Shown: positions 34,403 to 43,125 of the stretch, in pieces
Position numbering within the stretch: the first letter of the stretch is position 1
Layout of the letters: each line of letters starts with the position of its first letter
Assembly (NCBI RefSeq): GCF_000018365.1
Contig: NC_011529.1
Span: 1,426,001 to 1,490,000, forward strand
DNA: 64,000 nucleotides
Source: Thermococcus onnurineus NA1
GTDB taxonomy: Archaea > Methanobacteriota_B > Thermococci > Thermococcales > Thermococcaceae
Direction of reading: 5' to 3'
The notes under the pieces: model-generated
Database searches by the model: none
Told to the model about the DNA's origin: nothing
The model's input: the letters and a program-made list of their open reading frames with translations, nothing else
Position numbers and translations under genes: made by a program

Positions 34403-34675
34403 AGGCAGTACGGAAGTCCGAAGACGAGTGTGAAGTTATTCCTTCATACCTCTTTTATTCTGTTCTAGTAAGAGTAGTCATTTATGGAGGATTAACGACA
34501 TTTAGTAGAGCTTCTCAGTAGAGCAGGAGAATGAAAACATCACTTATGGAACATACGCCGCGATCTTTTATGAACGCTTTGACACAGCTACCTATAACAA
34601 GGCATTTGAAGACAAAAAACGGAACAACAACGGACATCTAAAAATATAAGAAGGATTTTCTACTATATTTTGACG
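34403..34675. other. Intergenic region after the mbh operon
   Basis: A 273-bp gap between mbhN and the convergent ferritin-like gene. A T-rich run (cctcttttattctg, 34449-34462) may end the mbh transcript. The second half holds a short reading frame without a start that looks like a relic (see 34509-34649). No other signal seen. Confidence 0.5.
34509..34649 (+). pseudogene. Possible relic of a protein-coding gene
   Basis: After two consecutive TAG codons (34503-34508) an open frame of 46 codons runs to TAA at 34647-34649 without an ATG, GTG or TTG start. Its translation looks protein-like (NITYGTYAAIFYERFDTATY, then a basic end). No ribosome binding site. It may be the last part of a lost gene; family unknown. 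Chance open frame is the alternative. Confidence 0.3.
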
Positions 34676-35164
34676 TTAGATGGCTCTGACTTTCAGTTCT
34701 TCGTACCTCTTTTTGAGAAGCTCGTAGTGGCCCCACTCTACTTCGGCCAGCTTTGCATAGAGTTTCTTTAGCTCTTCATCCCTAACCCTTTCAGCTAGGA
34801 GCTTGTAGGACTCGTGGGCTATCAGCTCGCTCTCCATCGCAGCCTTGAGTATTTCCTCGAGCTGGTCAGCTCTCTCAAACTTATCGAGAAGGGGCAGAAC
34901 TTCAAGCGGTGGAACTTCACTCCTCGGCTTTCTGCCGTACTTTACTCTGAACTGTCCCTCTAGGTCTTTTGCGTGTTCCAGGGAATCCTCAGCAAGCTTC
35001 TCAAAAGTCTTCACAAGCCCCTCACCGAGTCCAAGGTCCCAGGCTCTTTTTGCTAGTTCTTTGTAAAATTTTGCCTCCTCCTTTTCACTTTCTATCCAGT
35101 AAGCCAGAACCTCCTCGTAGTTCAATTTTTGGAGGGTCTCAATTATCTCGTCAACGTCATACAT
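34676..35164 (-). CDS. Ferritin-like diiron protein (rubrerythrin family)
   Basis: About 162 residues, all helical, with ferritin-like iron ligands: WIESEKEEAKFY in helix 1, EDSLEHAKDL (E-x-x-H) in helix 2, MESELIAHESY in helix 3 and EVEWGHYELL (E-x-x-H) in helix 4. No rubredoxin cysteines. Such proteins handle iron or peroxide in anaerobes. ATG 35164 is preferred; an in-frame TTG at 35170 would add two residues. Convergent with the mbh operon. Confidence 0.85.
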   Translation of the reverse strand: MYDVDEIIETLQKLNYEEVLAYWIESEKEEAKFYKELAKRAWDLGLGEGLVKTFEKLAEDSLEHAKDLEGQFRVKYGRKPRSEVPPLEVLPLLDKFERADQLEEILKAAMESELIAHESYKLLAERVRDEELKKLYAKLAEVEWGHYELLKKRYEELKVRAI

Positions 35165-35210
35165 GGTCAATCACAATAACACTACTCTCATAGGACTAAA
35201 AATCTTGAGT

Positions 35211-35384
35211 TCACCTCACAAACCATATGAGAATGACTATAATAAGGTACGTCACGACGCTGAGGACTACGTGAACCTTGATCCAGAAGTTCTTTCGTTC
35301 CAAGAGGAAAATGAAAGCTCCACTGAGCATCGTCAAGCTTATGAGGGCAAAGGTAAGATAGCCGAGCGTGTGGTGGTCTATCAT
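35211..35384 (-). CDS. 57-residue membrane protein overlapping the nitroreductase gene
   Basis: Minus-strand ATG at 35384-35382 overlaps the TGA of the nitroreductase gene (ATGA), and the frame stops at 35211. The product has two membrane spans (LGYLTFALISLTMLSGAFIF and VVLSVVTYLIIVILIWF) joined by a basic loop (ERKNFWIK), with His4, His5 and His38. The layout resembles half of a cytochrome b561-like or DUF420-like haem membrane protein, so it could feed electrons to the membrane-anchored nitroreductase; that is inference. Shorter than usual annotation cut-offs. Confidence 0.7.
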   Translation of the reverse strand: MIDHHTLGYLTFALISLTMLSGAFIFLLERKNFWIKVHVVLSVVTYLIIVILIWFVR

Positions 35385-36079
35385 CCTGGAACACCCACTG
35401 GAAAAATGTAAAGAGGAACACCTTCTGTCCCAAGTATTTCGGCTATCTGATCATCATAGAAGGCCCCAACAGCGACGGTTCCAAGTCCGAGGGCGGTGGC
35501 CTGAAGGTATATGTTCTGCCCGATGTGTCCGGCCTCCATGTGGACATACCTTATTCCCCTGTCGCCGTAATAGGAGGTCGTTCTCCCATAGAAGGCCACG
35601 AGGACTATGTCAACAGAAGCGTTTCCGACCCACTTCTGGTCGAGGGCGGCCTTCTGCAGTGCCCTCCTGTAGTCGCCCTCCTTTACCAGCGTCAGGCTGT
35701 GCTTAAAGGGATCGTAGTGGTAGATACCCGGCTTAAGGCCCTCGACGTTTCCAACGACAATATAGACCTCAAAGGGATAGGTGGCTCCAGCGCTTGGGGC
35801 ACTTCGTTTGTTCTCGTGCGTTATACCCTGAGCAGCCCAGAGAAGCTGAGAGAGCTGTTCTAGGGTTAGAGGCTCGTTCCTATAGGAGCGTACACTCTTT
35901 CTCATCGCTATGGCCTCTTCAAGGCTCATCTCGCCTGTTAATCTGGGCTCCGGGAGTAGAACGACTTTGCCCGAGATGGTCTCACCCCCTCCACGCCCAA
36001 GGTAGGGCTTTACAAGTATCAGAAGCGAAGAGACTATGACGAGCAGAATCACCATATACGAGACGTGTCGGTAGTCCAT
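35381..36079 (-). CDS. Membrane-anchored nitroreductase-family flavoprotein
   Basis: 232 residues. An N-terminal span (about 8-24) or uncleaved signal is followed by a nitroreductase domain: IAMRKSVRSYRNEPLTLEQL (FMN-binding Arg-rich motif), AAQGITH, RSAPSAGATYPFEVYIV and the C-terminal LGLGTVAVGAFYDDQI. This is the SagB-like subgroup with the SAGATYP motif. The FMN domain would face outside the membrane, which is unusual; the substrate is unknown. Operon with the small membrane protein that follows. Confidence 0.85.
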   Translation of the reverse strand: MDYRHVSYMVILLVIVSSLLILVKPYLGRGGGETISGKVVLLPEPRLTGEMSLEEAIAMRKSVRSYRNEPLTLEQLSQLLWAAQGITHENKRSAPSAGATYPFEVYIVVGNVEGLKPGIYHYDPFKHSLTLVKEGDYRRALQKAALDQKWVGNASVDIVLVAFYGRTTSYYGDRGIRYVHMEAGHIGQNIYLQATALGLGTVAVGAFYDDQIAEILGTEGVPLYIFPVGVPG

Positions 36080-36116
36080 GTTATGAATTGGTCTTTAATC
36101 GTATTTTAGGTTTCCA

Positions 36117-36602
36117 CTAGTCCTTAACCTCGAACCTGAGCATCTCATCGGGCTTGAGAACCCCCACTCCAGCCTTCTTCCCAATAACCTCGACGACTAG
36201 GGTGTACTCCGGCTCGCTCAGATCCACTTTGAGTCCGTAGCGCTCGACGATTAGAGAGCCGAGGTCAATCTCAAGCTCCCTCGCCTTGAGTGTCCTGTTT
36301 CCCCTAACCTTTGCCCGAACGGCGAAGGTTCCATCGATTTTTTCTGCAAGCTTAAGGGCAGCTTCCTCTATCTCCTCCATTCTGGCAGGAACAAGAAGTT
36401 CCAGCGGGATGACCCTCTGTATTGTCTGCGTTTCGAAGCGCTTAAGCCTTTCAAGGACTTCTTCACGGGACAGAGGTGTCTCGGCCAGGAGAACACCCTT
36501 CCAGTCCGTTCCCTTGACCTTAACCTTCTCCAGCGCCCATTCCAGCTCGAGGATTGCATCCCCCTCACGGCCCTGAGGTGCCGTAACGATCAGAACTGTC
36601 AT
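36117..36602 (-). CDS. THUMP-domain RNA-binding protein
   Basis: 161 residues. The region from about 65 to 155 reads as a THUMP domain (EEAALKLAEKIDGTFAVRAKVRG, then IDLGSLIVERYGLKVDLSEPEYTLVVEV). No methyltransferase or thiolase domain is attached, so it is like Tan1, an adaptor presenting tRNA to a modification enzyme such as the N4-acetylcytidine acetyltransferase. Divergent from the AAA+ gene over a 61-bp promoter gap. Confidence 0.82.
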   Translation of the reverse strand: MTVLIVTAPQGREGDAILELEWALEKVKVKGTDWKGVLLAETPLSREEVLERLKRFETQTIQRVIPLELLVPARMEEIEEAALKLAEKIDGTFAVRAKVRGNRTLKARELEIDLGSLIVERYGLKVDLSEPEYTLVVEVIGKKAGVGVLKPDEMLRFEVKD

Positions 36603-36663
36603 TTTTGCTCACCGATGGACAAGCTTTTATATTTTACAATCCTAAACTATGCGGTGAGTTAAA
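36603..36663. promoter_or_regulatory. Compact divergent promoter, THUMP protein / AAA+ ATPase
   Basis: Both genes start within 61 bp. The block gcttttatatttt (36624-36636) gives a TATA in both directions, so the two promoters overlap and can hardly fire at the same time. GGTGAGC (minus) and GGTGAG (plus) are the ribosome binding sites. Confidence 0.55.
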
Positions 36664-37869
36664 ATGGAAACCGGCGGCCTTAAGCTTTACCCCTACCAGT
36701 CATACGAGGTTTATGGCCTTTCTCGGAACCCCTTCGAGCAGCTCGCAAGTGAGGGAATAGCCGACGTCGAGGGCATTCACGTCTATCAGGAAATCGACAT
36801 GCGCCTGCAGATGATACTCTCCGAGGTCATAGGAAATAAAAGCTCCATAGCCCTCTCCATAGTCGGTCCCCTCGGAATGGGCAAAACCCAGAGGCTGAAA
36901 ACTATAGCAAAGGCCATTGAAGAAAATAAAGGAAAAGCCATCTACGTCAAGGTTGATACCAATGACATCCTCAAACTTACGCGCGACATATTCTACGCAC
37001 TGAAGCCGCCAAAGAGCAGGACGAATATCTTCCTTGAGAACCTGAGCAAAAAGCTTGGCTTTATTGACAGACTGGAAAAGATGCTAAGCGATACCAAGGA
37101 ATACAAGAGCAGGGACATAGCCGAGCTTTTGACGGAGCAGATGAGCAAGTACCCCTACTGTGCCCTTCTCCTCGACGAGCTCGAGAACATGCAGACCGCG
37201 AGTGAGCAGGAGAAGATACAGTTCTTCGAGATGTTGAGACACTTCATAAGCAACATGCCCAAGGGTTGTATAGTGGCCTTTGCCTGTGTGCCCGAGGCCT
37301 ACGAAGAATACAGCAAGATATTTCCCGCATTCTTCATGCGCCTGCATTATGAGTTCAAGCTGAGGCCGATGAGCCTCGACGAGGCTTACGAGCTCGTCAA
37401 GAAGAGGCTCAACATGGTCAGGACAAGGGACACCGACGACCCGCTTTATCCGTTCACGGAGGAGGCCATAAAGCTCATCCACGAGCTCGGAAAGGGCAAC
37501 CCGAGACAGATTCTTCGCTTACTTCACTACGTTCTGAGCGAAGCTGCCAAGCACAAGTTCGATCCGATAGACGACTACGTGGTCACGACTATCCTCGAGG
37601 AGCCCAAGAGCCTTGAGGAATACCTCACGAGGATCCCGAAGGACTACAAGGACCTCGTCGAAGCTATAGTCTTCGAGTTCAACGGCGGACCGATCAGCTA
37701 CATACAGGTCGCGAAACACGTCAAGAGGCCCGGAATACAGGTCTACGATCAGCTCAACGAGCTAATAAGGCTCGGCTTCCTCGTCGGTGATCCAAAAGGC
37801 AACTACAAGATTCCAGACTACGTCAGAAAGTTCCTCGAGGAGGCTTCGAATAGGGAGGAGACAGAATGA
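36664..37869 (+). CDS. Orc1/Cdc6-like AAA+ ATPase
   Basis: 401 residues. Walker A GPLGMGKTQ (68-76), Walker B ALLLDELEN near 163-171, a sensor-2-like arginine in GKGNPRQILRLL near 280, and a C-terminal winged-helix region (ISYIQVAKHVKRPGIQVYDQLNELI). This is the STAND/Orc-like group of archaeal ATPases. It is not the usual replication initiator in its motifs, and its role is unknown. The next gene starts in its last codons. Confidence 0.8.
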   Translation: METGGLKLYPYQSYEVYGLSRNPFEQLASEGIADVEGIHVYQEIDMRLQMILSEVIGNKSSIALSIVGPLGMGKTQRLKTIAKAIEENKGKAIYVKVDTNDILKLTRDIFYALKPPKSRTNIFLENLSKKLGFIDRLEKMLSDTKEYKSRDIAELLTEQMSKYPYCALLLDELENMQTASEQEKIQFFEMLRHFISNMPKGCIVAFACVPEAYEEYSKIFPAFFMRLHYEFKLRPMSLDEAYELVKKRLNMVRTRDTDDPLYPFTEEAIKLIHELGKGNPRQILRLLHYVLSEAAKHKFDPIDDYVVTTILEEPKSLEEYLTRIPKDYKDLVEAIVFEFNGGPISYIQVAKHVKRPGIQVYDQLNELIRLGFLVGDPKGNYKIPDYVRKFLEEASNREETE

Positions 37870-38393
37870 ACTACGAGGAGCACGTGCTAGCCGGGATAAT
37901 AACGTATCCCCTGGCTATCGCGGTGGCTTCCATCCTCAAAAACTTTGGTCTTCCGGTTGAGCTCAGCACAATGGCAATGGTGCTCGGTTACGCCCTCTAC
38001 GTTTTGGGAAGCGACCTGCCGGACATGGATCATCCCAACGCCCTCATCCACCGCGGAACGAAGCCGCTAGTCTCAGTTGCAGTCGGCAGCGTCGTCTACC
38101 TCAGGAGCGTAGACATTGTAAACATCGGGACTGAGTGGAAGAACATCACCCTCGCATGGATTATTGGGGCCATAGCAGGAGTCATAGCATGGTATGGCTT
38201 CACGGCCATAATGCCGAAGCACAGGGGCATAATTCACTCCCTGCTATTTGCCTTCGTTTACGGTCTGCTCGCATTCACACTCGGAAACTTTGGTATTGGA
38301 CTGTCATTTGAAGAATCCGTCTTCCTCGGCTTTGCGGCCTTCAGCGGCTACACACTCCACTTAATACTCGACAGGGACGTCTCGCTGGTGTGA
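37866..38393 (+). CDS. Membrane-bound metal-dependent hydrolase (YdjM/DUF457 family)
   Basis: 175 residues, four to five spans. Metal-ligand motifs are visible: EEHVLAG at the start, GSDLPDMDHPNALIHRG near residue 50, and KHRGIIHSLL near 115-125. Family members are integral membrane phospholipase-like hydrolases of unknown substrate. Coupled to the AAA+ gene by an ATGA overlap. Confidence 0.85.
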   Translation: MNYEEHVLAGIITYPLAIAVASILKNFGLPVELSTMAMVLGYALYVLGSDLPDMDHPNALIHRGTKPLVSVAVGSVVYLRSVDIVNIGTEWKNITLAWIIGAIAGVIAWYGFTAIMPKHRGIIHSLLFAFVYGLLAFTLGNFGIGLSFEESVFLGFAAFSGYTLHLILDRDVSLV

Positions 38394-38438
38394 GGGAAAG
38401 GTTTATCGTTCCATGAGGCAACATTCGTCGGTGGTACT

Positions 38439-39277
38439 ATGGATCCGGGAGTTTTCTTTTTCTTCTTTTATCTTGTTCATTATCTTGGCGATCATCCTCT
38501 GGGGCCATCGCCAGCGAGAGAGTGCTAGGCAGAAAGCCGAGAGGTTCAGGGGAGAGGTAAGGATCGAGGGAAACGAGCTGGTTTTCCCCAGGAGAATGAG
38601 GCTCGTTAAGGGAAGACTCCCCCTTAGGGGGTACTGGTCTAGCTCCGGGAGGAGTAGGCATTACCATATCGACAGGAAGTTCACTCAGAGTGAGGAATTA
38701 GAAACAGACAGAATAGAACTGAAGCCGGAGATGTTCTCCCTGATCATGAATAAGAGCGAAGAGACTTTAATAGAAGTTCCAGCGTATCTCCCCATGGAGC
38801 CAGAGCTCGAGAACATCCTGCTGATACCCATAATTCCGTCCTACAGGTTCGAGATCGACAAGCAATCGCTGGAGGCCTTAAAGGGGACAGAGTTCGCCCA
38901 TGCAAGGATTGACTAATCGAGTGGTGCTTTTCCGGAAGGCTCTACGTCACCGTTCAGAAGTACAGGGGAGCGAGGGTGAAGCTGAAGAGGGAAAGCCCTA
39001 GATTACTGAGAAGCTTGCTGAAACAAGGGAAAGCACTGAATTCAGCAGGAGTTCATGAGGAAAAAGCTTATGACAATTTCCAACAAGAACGTTATCGATC
39101 CGAGGGAGTTCAAGAAGCTCCTTGGAAAGAGTGTCTTCTTAGAAGGACACGTGAGTACATCATAGAGCTCACTCTCGACGTTCCCCTTGGAAGCGACATC
39201 CACGACAGGACAACTTTAAGGGTCAAACCAGGGAAAGGGTACCTGATGGAGAGGTCGAGGTGGAGGTCGTCGTGTGA
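38439..39277 (+). pseudogene. Membrane-anchored protein gene with several frameshifts and a stop
   Basis: A TATA (ggtttatcg, about 38400-38408) and GGTGGTACT lead to ATG 38439, whose frame (MDPGVFFFFFYL) ends after 27 codons. The continuation is in another frame (FIILAIILWGHRQRESARQK, a membrane anchor, then about 140 residues of soluble protein). That frame meets TAA at 38914, then pieces in other frames follow: GRLYVTVQKYRG, MTISNKNVIDPREFKKLLGK, EYIIELTLDVPLG, and DGEVEVEVVV ending at 39277. At least five lesions are needed to join one protein of about 275 residues. Decayed gene; family not recognised. Confidence 0.75.
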
Positions 39278-39305
39278 ATATATTTACACATTTGTGGGCA
39301 ATAAT

Positions 39306-39317
39306 GCTTTTAAATAG
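39306..39317 (+). promoter_or_regulatory. TATA box of thioredoxin reductase gene
   Basis: gcttttaaatag lies about 35 bp before the ATG at 39349, with GGAGGTGGGAG as ribosome binding site. No SurR motif is present here. Confidence 0.55.
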
Positions 39318-39348
39318 CCCATGTTAGAAAATCCTGGAGGTGGGAGAG

Positions 39349-40341
39349 ATGTTTAGTCTGGGAGGATTTTCACGCGGAGGCGAGTACGAGAAGAAGGCCT
39401 GGGACGTGCTCATCATAGGCGCGGGACCGGCTGGCTTCACCGCAGCGATATACGCGGCACGCTTCGGACTGGAGACCCTGATAATCAGCAAGGACCTCGG
39501 CGGAAACATGGCACTGACGGACCTCATAGAGAACTACCCCGGCTTCCCGGAGGGCATCAGCGGCTCGGAGCTCACCACCCGGATGCACGAGCACGTCAAA
39601 AAGCTTGGCGTTGACATCGTCTTTGACGAGGTCGAGAGGATCGACCCGACCGAGTGCGCCTATTACGAGGGCCCGTGCAAGTTCGTCGTCAGAACGAAGA
39701 ACGGCAAGGAGTACAAGGGCAAGACCATAATCATAGCCGTCGGCGCCGCCCCAAGGAAGCTCAACGTTCCAGGCGAGGCCGAGTTCACAGGCAGGGGAGT
39801 CAGCTACTGCGCCACCTGCGACGGCCCGCTCTTCAAAGGCAAGAAGGTCATAGTTGTTGGAGGCGGAAACACCGCCCTTCAGGAGGCCCTCTACCTCAAA
39901 AGCATAGGCGTCGATGTCACCCTCGTCCACAGGCGTGACCAGTTCAGGGCCGACAAGATACTCCAGGACAGGTTCAAGGCCAGCGGAATTCCGATGATAC
40001 TCAACACCGTCGTCACCGAGATTAAGGGAACCAACAAAGTCGAGGCGGTGAAGCTCAAGAACGTCAAGACCGGCGAGGAGACGGAGATGGCCGTTGACGG
40101 CGTCTTCATCTTCATAGGATACGAGCCGAAGACGGACTTCGTCAAGCACCTCGGCATAACCGACGAGTACGGTTACATTCCGGTTGATATGCACATGCGC
40201 ACCAAGGTCAAGGGCATCTTCGCTGCTGGAGACATCACCAACGTCTTCAAGCAGATAGCCGTTGCAGTCGGTCAGGGTGCCATCGCTGCCAACTCAGCGA
40301 AGGAGCTCCTCGAGGAGTGGGGCGAGAAGAACGGGGAGTGA
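39349..40341 (+). CDS. trxB: Thioredoxin reductase
   Basis: 330 residues, class of low-molecular-weight FAD thioredoxin reductases. FAD-binding GAGPAGFTAA (25-33), redox-active CATC (C154, C157), NAD(P)-binding GGGNTALQEA near 171, and C-terminal GIFAAGDITNVF. It reduces the glutaredoxin-like protein disulfide oxidoreductase of Thermococcales with NADPH. I recall reports that the frhAGB hydrogenase can pass electrons to this enzyme in T. onnurineus. ATG 39349 follows GGAGGTGGGAG; GTG 39340 is inside that site. Confidence 0.93.
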   Translation: MFSLGGFSRGGEYEKKAWDVLIIGAGPAGFTAAIYAARFGLETLIISKDLGGNMALTDLIENYPGFPEGISGSELTTRMHEHVKKLGVDIVFDEVERIDPTECAYYEGPCKFVVRTKNGKEYKGKTIIIAVGAAPRKLNVPGEAEFTGRGVSYCATCDGPLFKGKKVIVVGGGNTALQEALYLKSIGVDVTLVHRRDQFRADKILQDRFKASGIPMILNTVVTEIKGTNKVEAVKLKNVKTGEETEMAVDGVFIFIGYEPKTDFVKHLGITDEYGYIPVDMHMRTKVKGIFAAGDITNVFKQIAVAVGQGAIAANSAKELLEEWGEKNGE

Positions 40342-40360
40342 GCTTCAGAGTCATCTCTTT

Positions 40361-40658
40361 TCATTTCTTGCTTTCAGCCGTCTCTGACACATCATAAGGA
40401 AAGGCCGAACTGCTTTTATCTTCTTCGTCAAAGAGAAAACCCCTGTCAAAGAGCGATATTAAGACAAAATCCCACAAAGCCATGAACGGGATTACCTCAA
40501 CTGCCATGTCAAGGGCGGCTATTAAATCCCGCTCACCCATAAGAACCCCCATGGCAACAATCACCATTATCGAGGCGATGGAACTAGCCAGAAAGGCTTT
40601 ACCAAAATCCCCCTCTCTTTCGCTCCTTCCGTTTGATGCTCCAGTAAAACTTCACCAC
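40361..40658 (-). pseudogene. Small two-span membrane protein, frame broken at a G5 run
   Basis: A TATA (CTTATAAG, minus strand, about 40679-40686) precedes GTG codons at 40658/40655. That frame reads MVKFYWSIKRKERKRGGF and then stops. If one G is removed from the G5 run at 40609-40613, the frame runs on through KAFLASSIASIMVIVAMGVL, a second span and an acidic tail to 40361. The downstream part alone (68 residues from ATG 40567) has no ribosome binding site. So this is a recent pseudogene, a sequence error or a slippage site. Confidence 0.55.
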
Positions 40659-40832
40659 CACAATACCGAAAATCGAAACTCTTATAAGTTTATTAACTTT
40701 GCGTCCCCACGGGTGATGGTCTTTACGGGCTCACGCTTTTCGGCGTTCTCCCGAAGATTTTTCGACCAAAAGTGTTCATTGATGAACATAGAATTATATA
40801 GGAGGAGTTCCTTTTCCCATCGGTGATGCACA

Positions 40833-42170
40833 ATGGTGGTTAGGCCAAACGTTAAGGAGCTTCCCGGGCCGAAGGCTCAGGAGATAATAAAGAAGAACTT
40901 CGAGGCTCTGGCAGTTACCACCCAGGATCCCGATACCCTCCCCATAGTCATCGACCACGGTGATGGCATACTCGTCTACGACGTCGACGGAAACGTCTTC
41001 TACGACTTCGGAAGCGGTGTCGGTGTTCTCAACGTCGGCCACGCCCACCCGAGGGTCGTTGAGGCCGTCAAAAAGCAGGCTGAGAAGTTCACTCACTTCG
41101 CGCTGAACGACTTCTTCTACGAGAACGCCATAATACTAGCCAACAAGCTTGCAGAGCTGGCTCCAGGCGACTTCCCGAAGAAGGTCGTTTACCAGAACAG
41201 CGGTGCCGAGGCCAACGAGGCCATGATGAAGCTCGTCAAGTACGGCACCGGCAGGAAGAGGTTCATAGCCTTCTACCACGCCTTCCACGGCAGGACCCAG
41301 GCCGTTCTCAGCCTCACCGCGAGCAAGTGGGTCCAGCAGGAGCGCTTCTTCCCGACCATGCCGGGCGTCGAGCACATTCCCTATCCTAACCCCTACAGGA
41401 ACCCCTGGCACATTGATGGCTACGCCGAGCCGGACGAGCTCGTTAACAGGGTCATTGAGTTCATCGAAGAGTACGTCTTCCGCCACGTTCCGCCCGAAGA
41501 GGTTGGTGCCATAGTCTTCGAGCCGATACAGGGTGAGGGTGGATACGTCGTTCCACCGAAGAACTTCTTTAAGGAGCTGAAGAAGTTAGCGGACAACTAC
41601 GGAATACTCCTCGCGGATGACGAGGTTCAGATGGGTGTTGGCAGAACGGGCAAGTTCTGGGCCATTGAGCACTTTGGCATTGCCCCGGACACCATCCAGT
41701 TCGGTAAGGCCATAGGTGGCGGCATTCCGCTCGCCGGTGTCGTCCACAGGGCCGACATAGCGTTCGACAAGCCGGGCAGGCACGCTTCGACCTTCGGCGG
41801 CAATCCAGTGGCAATAGCGGCTGGAATAGAGGTCGTAGAGATCGTCAAGGAGCTCCTGCCGCACGTCCAGGATGTCGGTGACTACCTCCACAAGCGCCTC
41901 AAGGAGCTTGAGGAGAAGTACGAGGTCATCGGAGATGCCAGAGGTCTTGGACTGGCTCAAGCCGTTGAGATTGTCAAGAGCAAGGACACCAAGGAGAAGC
42001 ACCCAGAGCTCAGGAACGAAATCGTCAAGGAAGCCGTCAAGCGCGGCCTTATACTCCTCGGCTGCGGCGACAACAGCATAAGGTTCATCCCACCACTGAC
42101 CATCAGCAAGGAAGAGATCGACGTGGCTATGGAAATATTCGAGGAGAGCCTCAAGGCCGCTCTCCAGTGA
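40833..42170 (+). CDS. Class III PLP aminotransferase (ornithine/acetylornithine/GABA type) or related racemase
   Basis: 445 residues, fold type I class III. PLP lysine in FGKAIGGG (K292), Asp in DDEVQMG (D263), [10 protein letters not shown] near 122-131 for phosphate binding, and HASTFGGNP near 345. Thermococcales have several paralogues: ornithine delta-aminotransferase, and amino acid racemases of broad range. The sequence alone does not decide. GGTGATGCACA precedes ATG; TATA attatatag near 40792-40800. Confidence 0.88.
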   Translation: MVVRPNVKELPGPKAQEIIKKNFEALAVTTQDPDTLPIVIDHGDGILVYDVDGNVFYDFGSGVGVLNVGHAHPRVVEAVKKQAEKFTHFALNDFFYENAIILANKLAELAPGDFPKKVVYQNSGAEANEAMMKLVKYGTGRKRFIAFYHAFHGRTQAVLSLTASKWVQQERFFPTMPGVEHIPYPNPYRNPWHIDGYAEPDELVNRVIEFIEEYVFRHVPPEEVGAIVFEPIQGEGGYVVPPKNFFKELKKLADNYGILLADDEVQMGVGRTGKFWAIEHFGIAPDTIQFGKAIGGGIPLAGVVHRADIAFDKPGRHASTFGGNPVAIAAGIEVVEIVKELLPHVQDVGDYLHKRLKELEEKYEVIGDARGLGLAQAVEIVKSKDTKEKHPELRNEIVKEAVKRGLILLGCGDNSIRFIPPLTISKEEIDVAMEIFEESLKAALQ

Positions 42171-42244
42171 TCCATTCTTTTCTTCTCGCTTTTCCTGGGC
42201 CAAGTTTTTTAAAGTTGAAACTTGAAATTCTTCAGGTGGTGAAC

Positions 42245-42844
42245 ATGGGAGATCTAACTGAAATGCTAAAACCCTACGTGCCCTATGTACTTGGAGGGGC
42301 GATCATAGTCTACCTCGCCTACCTCTGGGCCAACAGAGAGAAGTTCAGAAGCGCCAATGTTATGGCAATATCTGCAATGATGGCGGCCGTAGTGGGTGTC
42401 ACCACTGCATTCGTCACGATAACTATTCCGGCGACCGGCGGCTACCTCAACTTCGGCGACACGATGGTGATGTTCACAGCTATGGTCTTCGGACCCGTTA
42501 TTGGTGTCTTCGCAGGTGGTGTCGGCTCTGCCCTTGGCGATGTTATAGCAGGATATCCTGGATGGGCGCCAATAACGCTCGTCGTCAAGGGACTGGAAGG
42601 CCTCGCTGTTGGTTATCTGGCAAGGAGAAGCGACAATGTCTCGACGCTCATCATAGCCGGAATAGTCGGCGGAGTAATAATGATAACCGGCTACTTCCTG
42701 TTCGAGGCGTACATGTTTGGAATTCCGGCGGCGGCCCAGGAAGTCCCACCCAACATCGTCCAGGCGGTCACAGGTGTTTTAGTCGGCACCGGGCTAGCAC
42801 AGGCGATAAAGAAGAGGTATCCCGAGGTCGAGGACCTCATCTAA
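42245..42844 (+). CDS. ECF transporter S component
   Basis: About 199 residues and six hydrophobic segments. The family pattern is ATGGYLNFGDTMVMFTAMVFGPVIG, GGVGSALGDVIAGYPGWAP, then a long C-terminal helix pair, as in vitamin-binding S components of energy-coupling factor transporters. The ligand is not evident; shared A and T subunits are not in the window. ATG 42245 follows CAGGTGGTG. A TATA-like ttttttaaag lies at 42206-42215. Confidence 0.85.
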   Translation: MGDLTEMLKPYVPYVLGGAIIVYLAYLWANREKFRSANVMAISAMMAAVVGVTTAFVTITIPATGGYLNFGDTMVMFTAMVFGPVIGVFAGGVGSALGDVIAGYPGWAPITLVVKGLEGLAVGYLARRSDNVSTLIIAGIVGGVIMITGYFLFEAYMFGIPAAAQEVPPNIVQAVTGVLVGTGLAQAIKKRYPEVEDLI

Positions 42845-43125
42845 ACGTCCAGCTTCTTTATTTCTTCCCACATTTCACTTTCCTTGAGGAGAGGCTCGAC
42901 AGAAATCCTTCTGGAGGCGCGCTTTATCTGGCCGAGGTACTTGGAGTCAGCAACCACCGCGTCGTAGCCGAGCTCATCAATCTTGTATATCTTAAGCTTG
43001 CACTCCCTAAGCACCTGGATGGTGTACTCCAAGAAACCTGGACCAACGAGGAGGATGTCCGGCTCAAGACCCTCCACCCTGAGCTCCTGAATGGCCCGAT
43101 CAAGGATGTCCTTAATCTCCCGCAT
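42841..43125 (-). CDS. Conserved small protein, function unknown (DUF1884-like)
   Basis: About 94 residues, alpha/beta: a first helix ([15 protein letters not shown]), then [49 protein letters not shown] believe this is the Thermococcales DUF1884 family, without known function. ATG 43125 has GGGCGATGG before it. Its start overlaps the end of deoC, so the two are co-transcribed. Convergent with the ECF gene, the stops overlapping. Confidence 0.75.
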   Translation of the reverse strand: MREIKDILDRAIQELRVEGLEPDILLVGPGFLEYTIQVLRECKLKIYKIDELGYDAVVADSKYLGQIKRASRRISVEPLLKESEMWEEIKKLDV

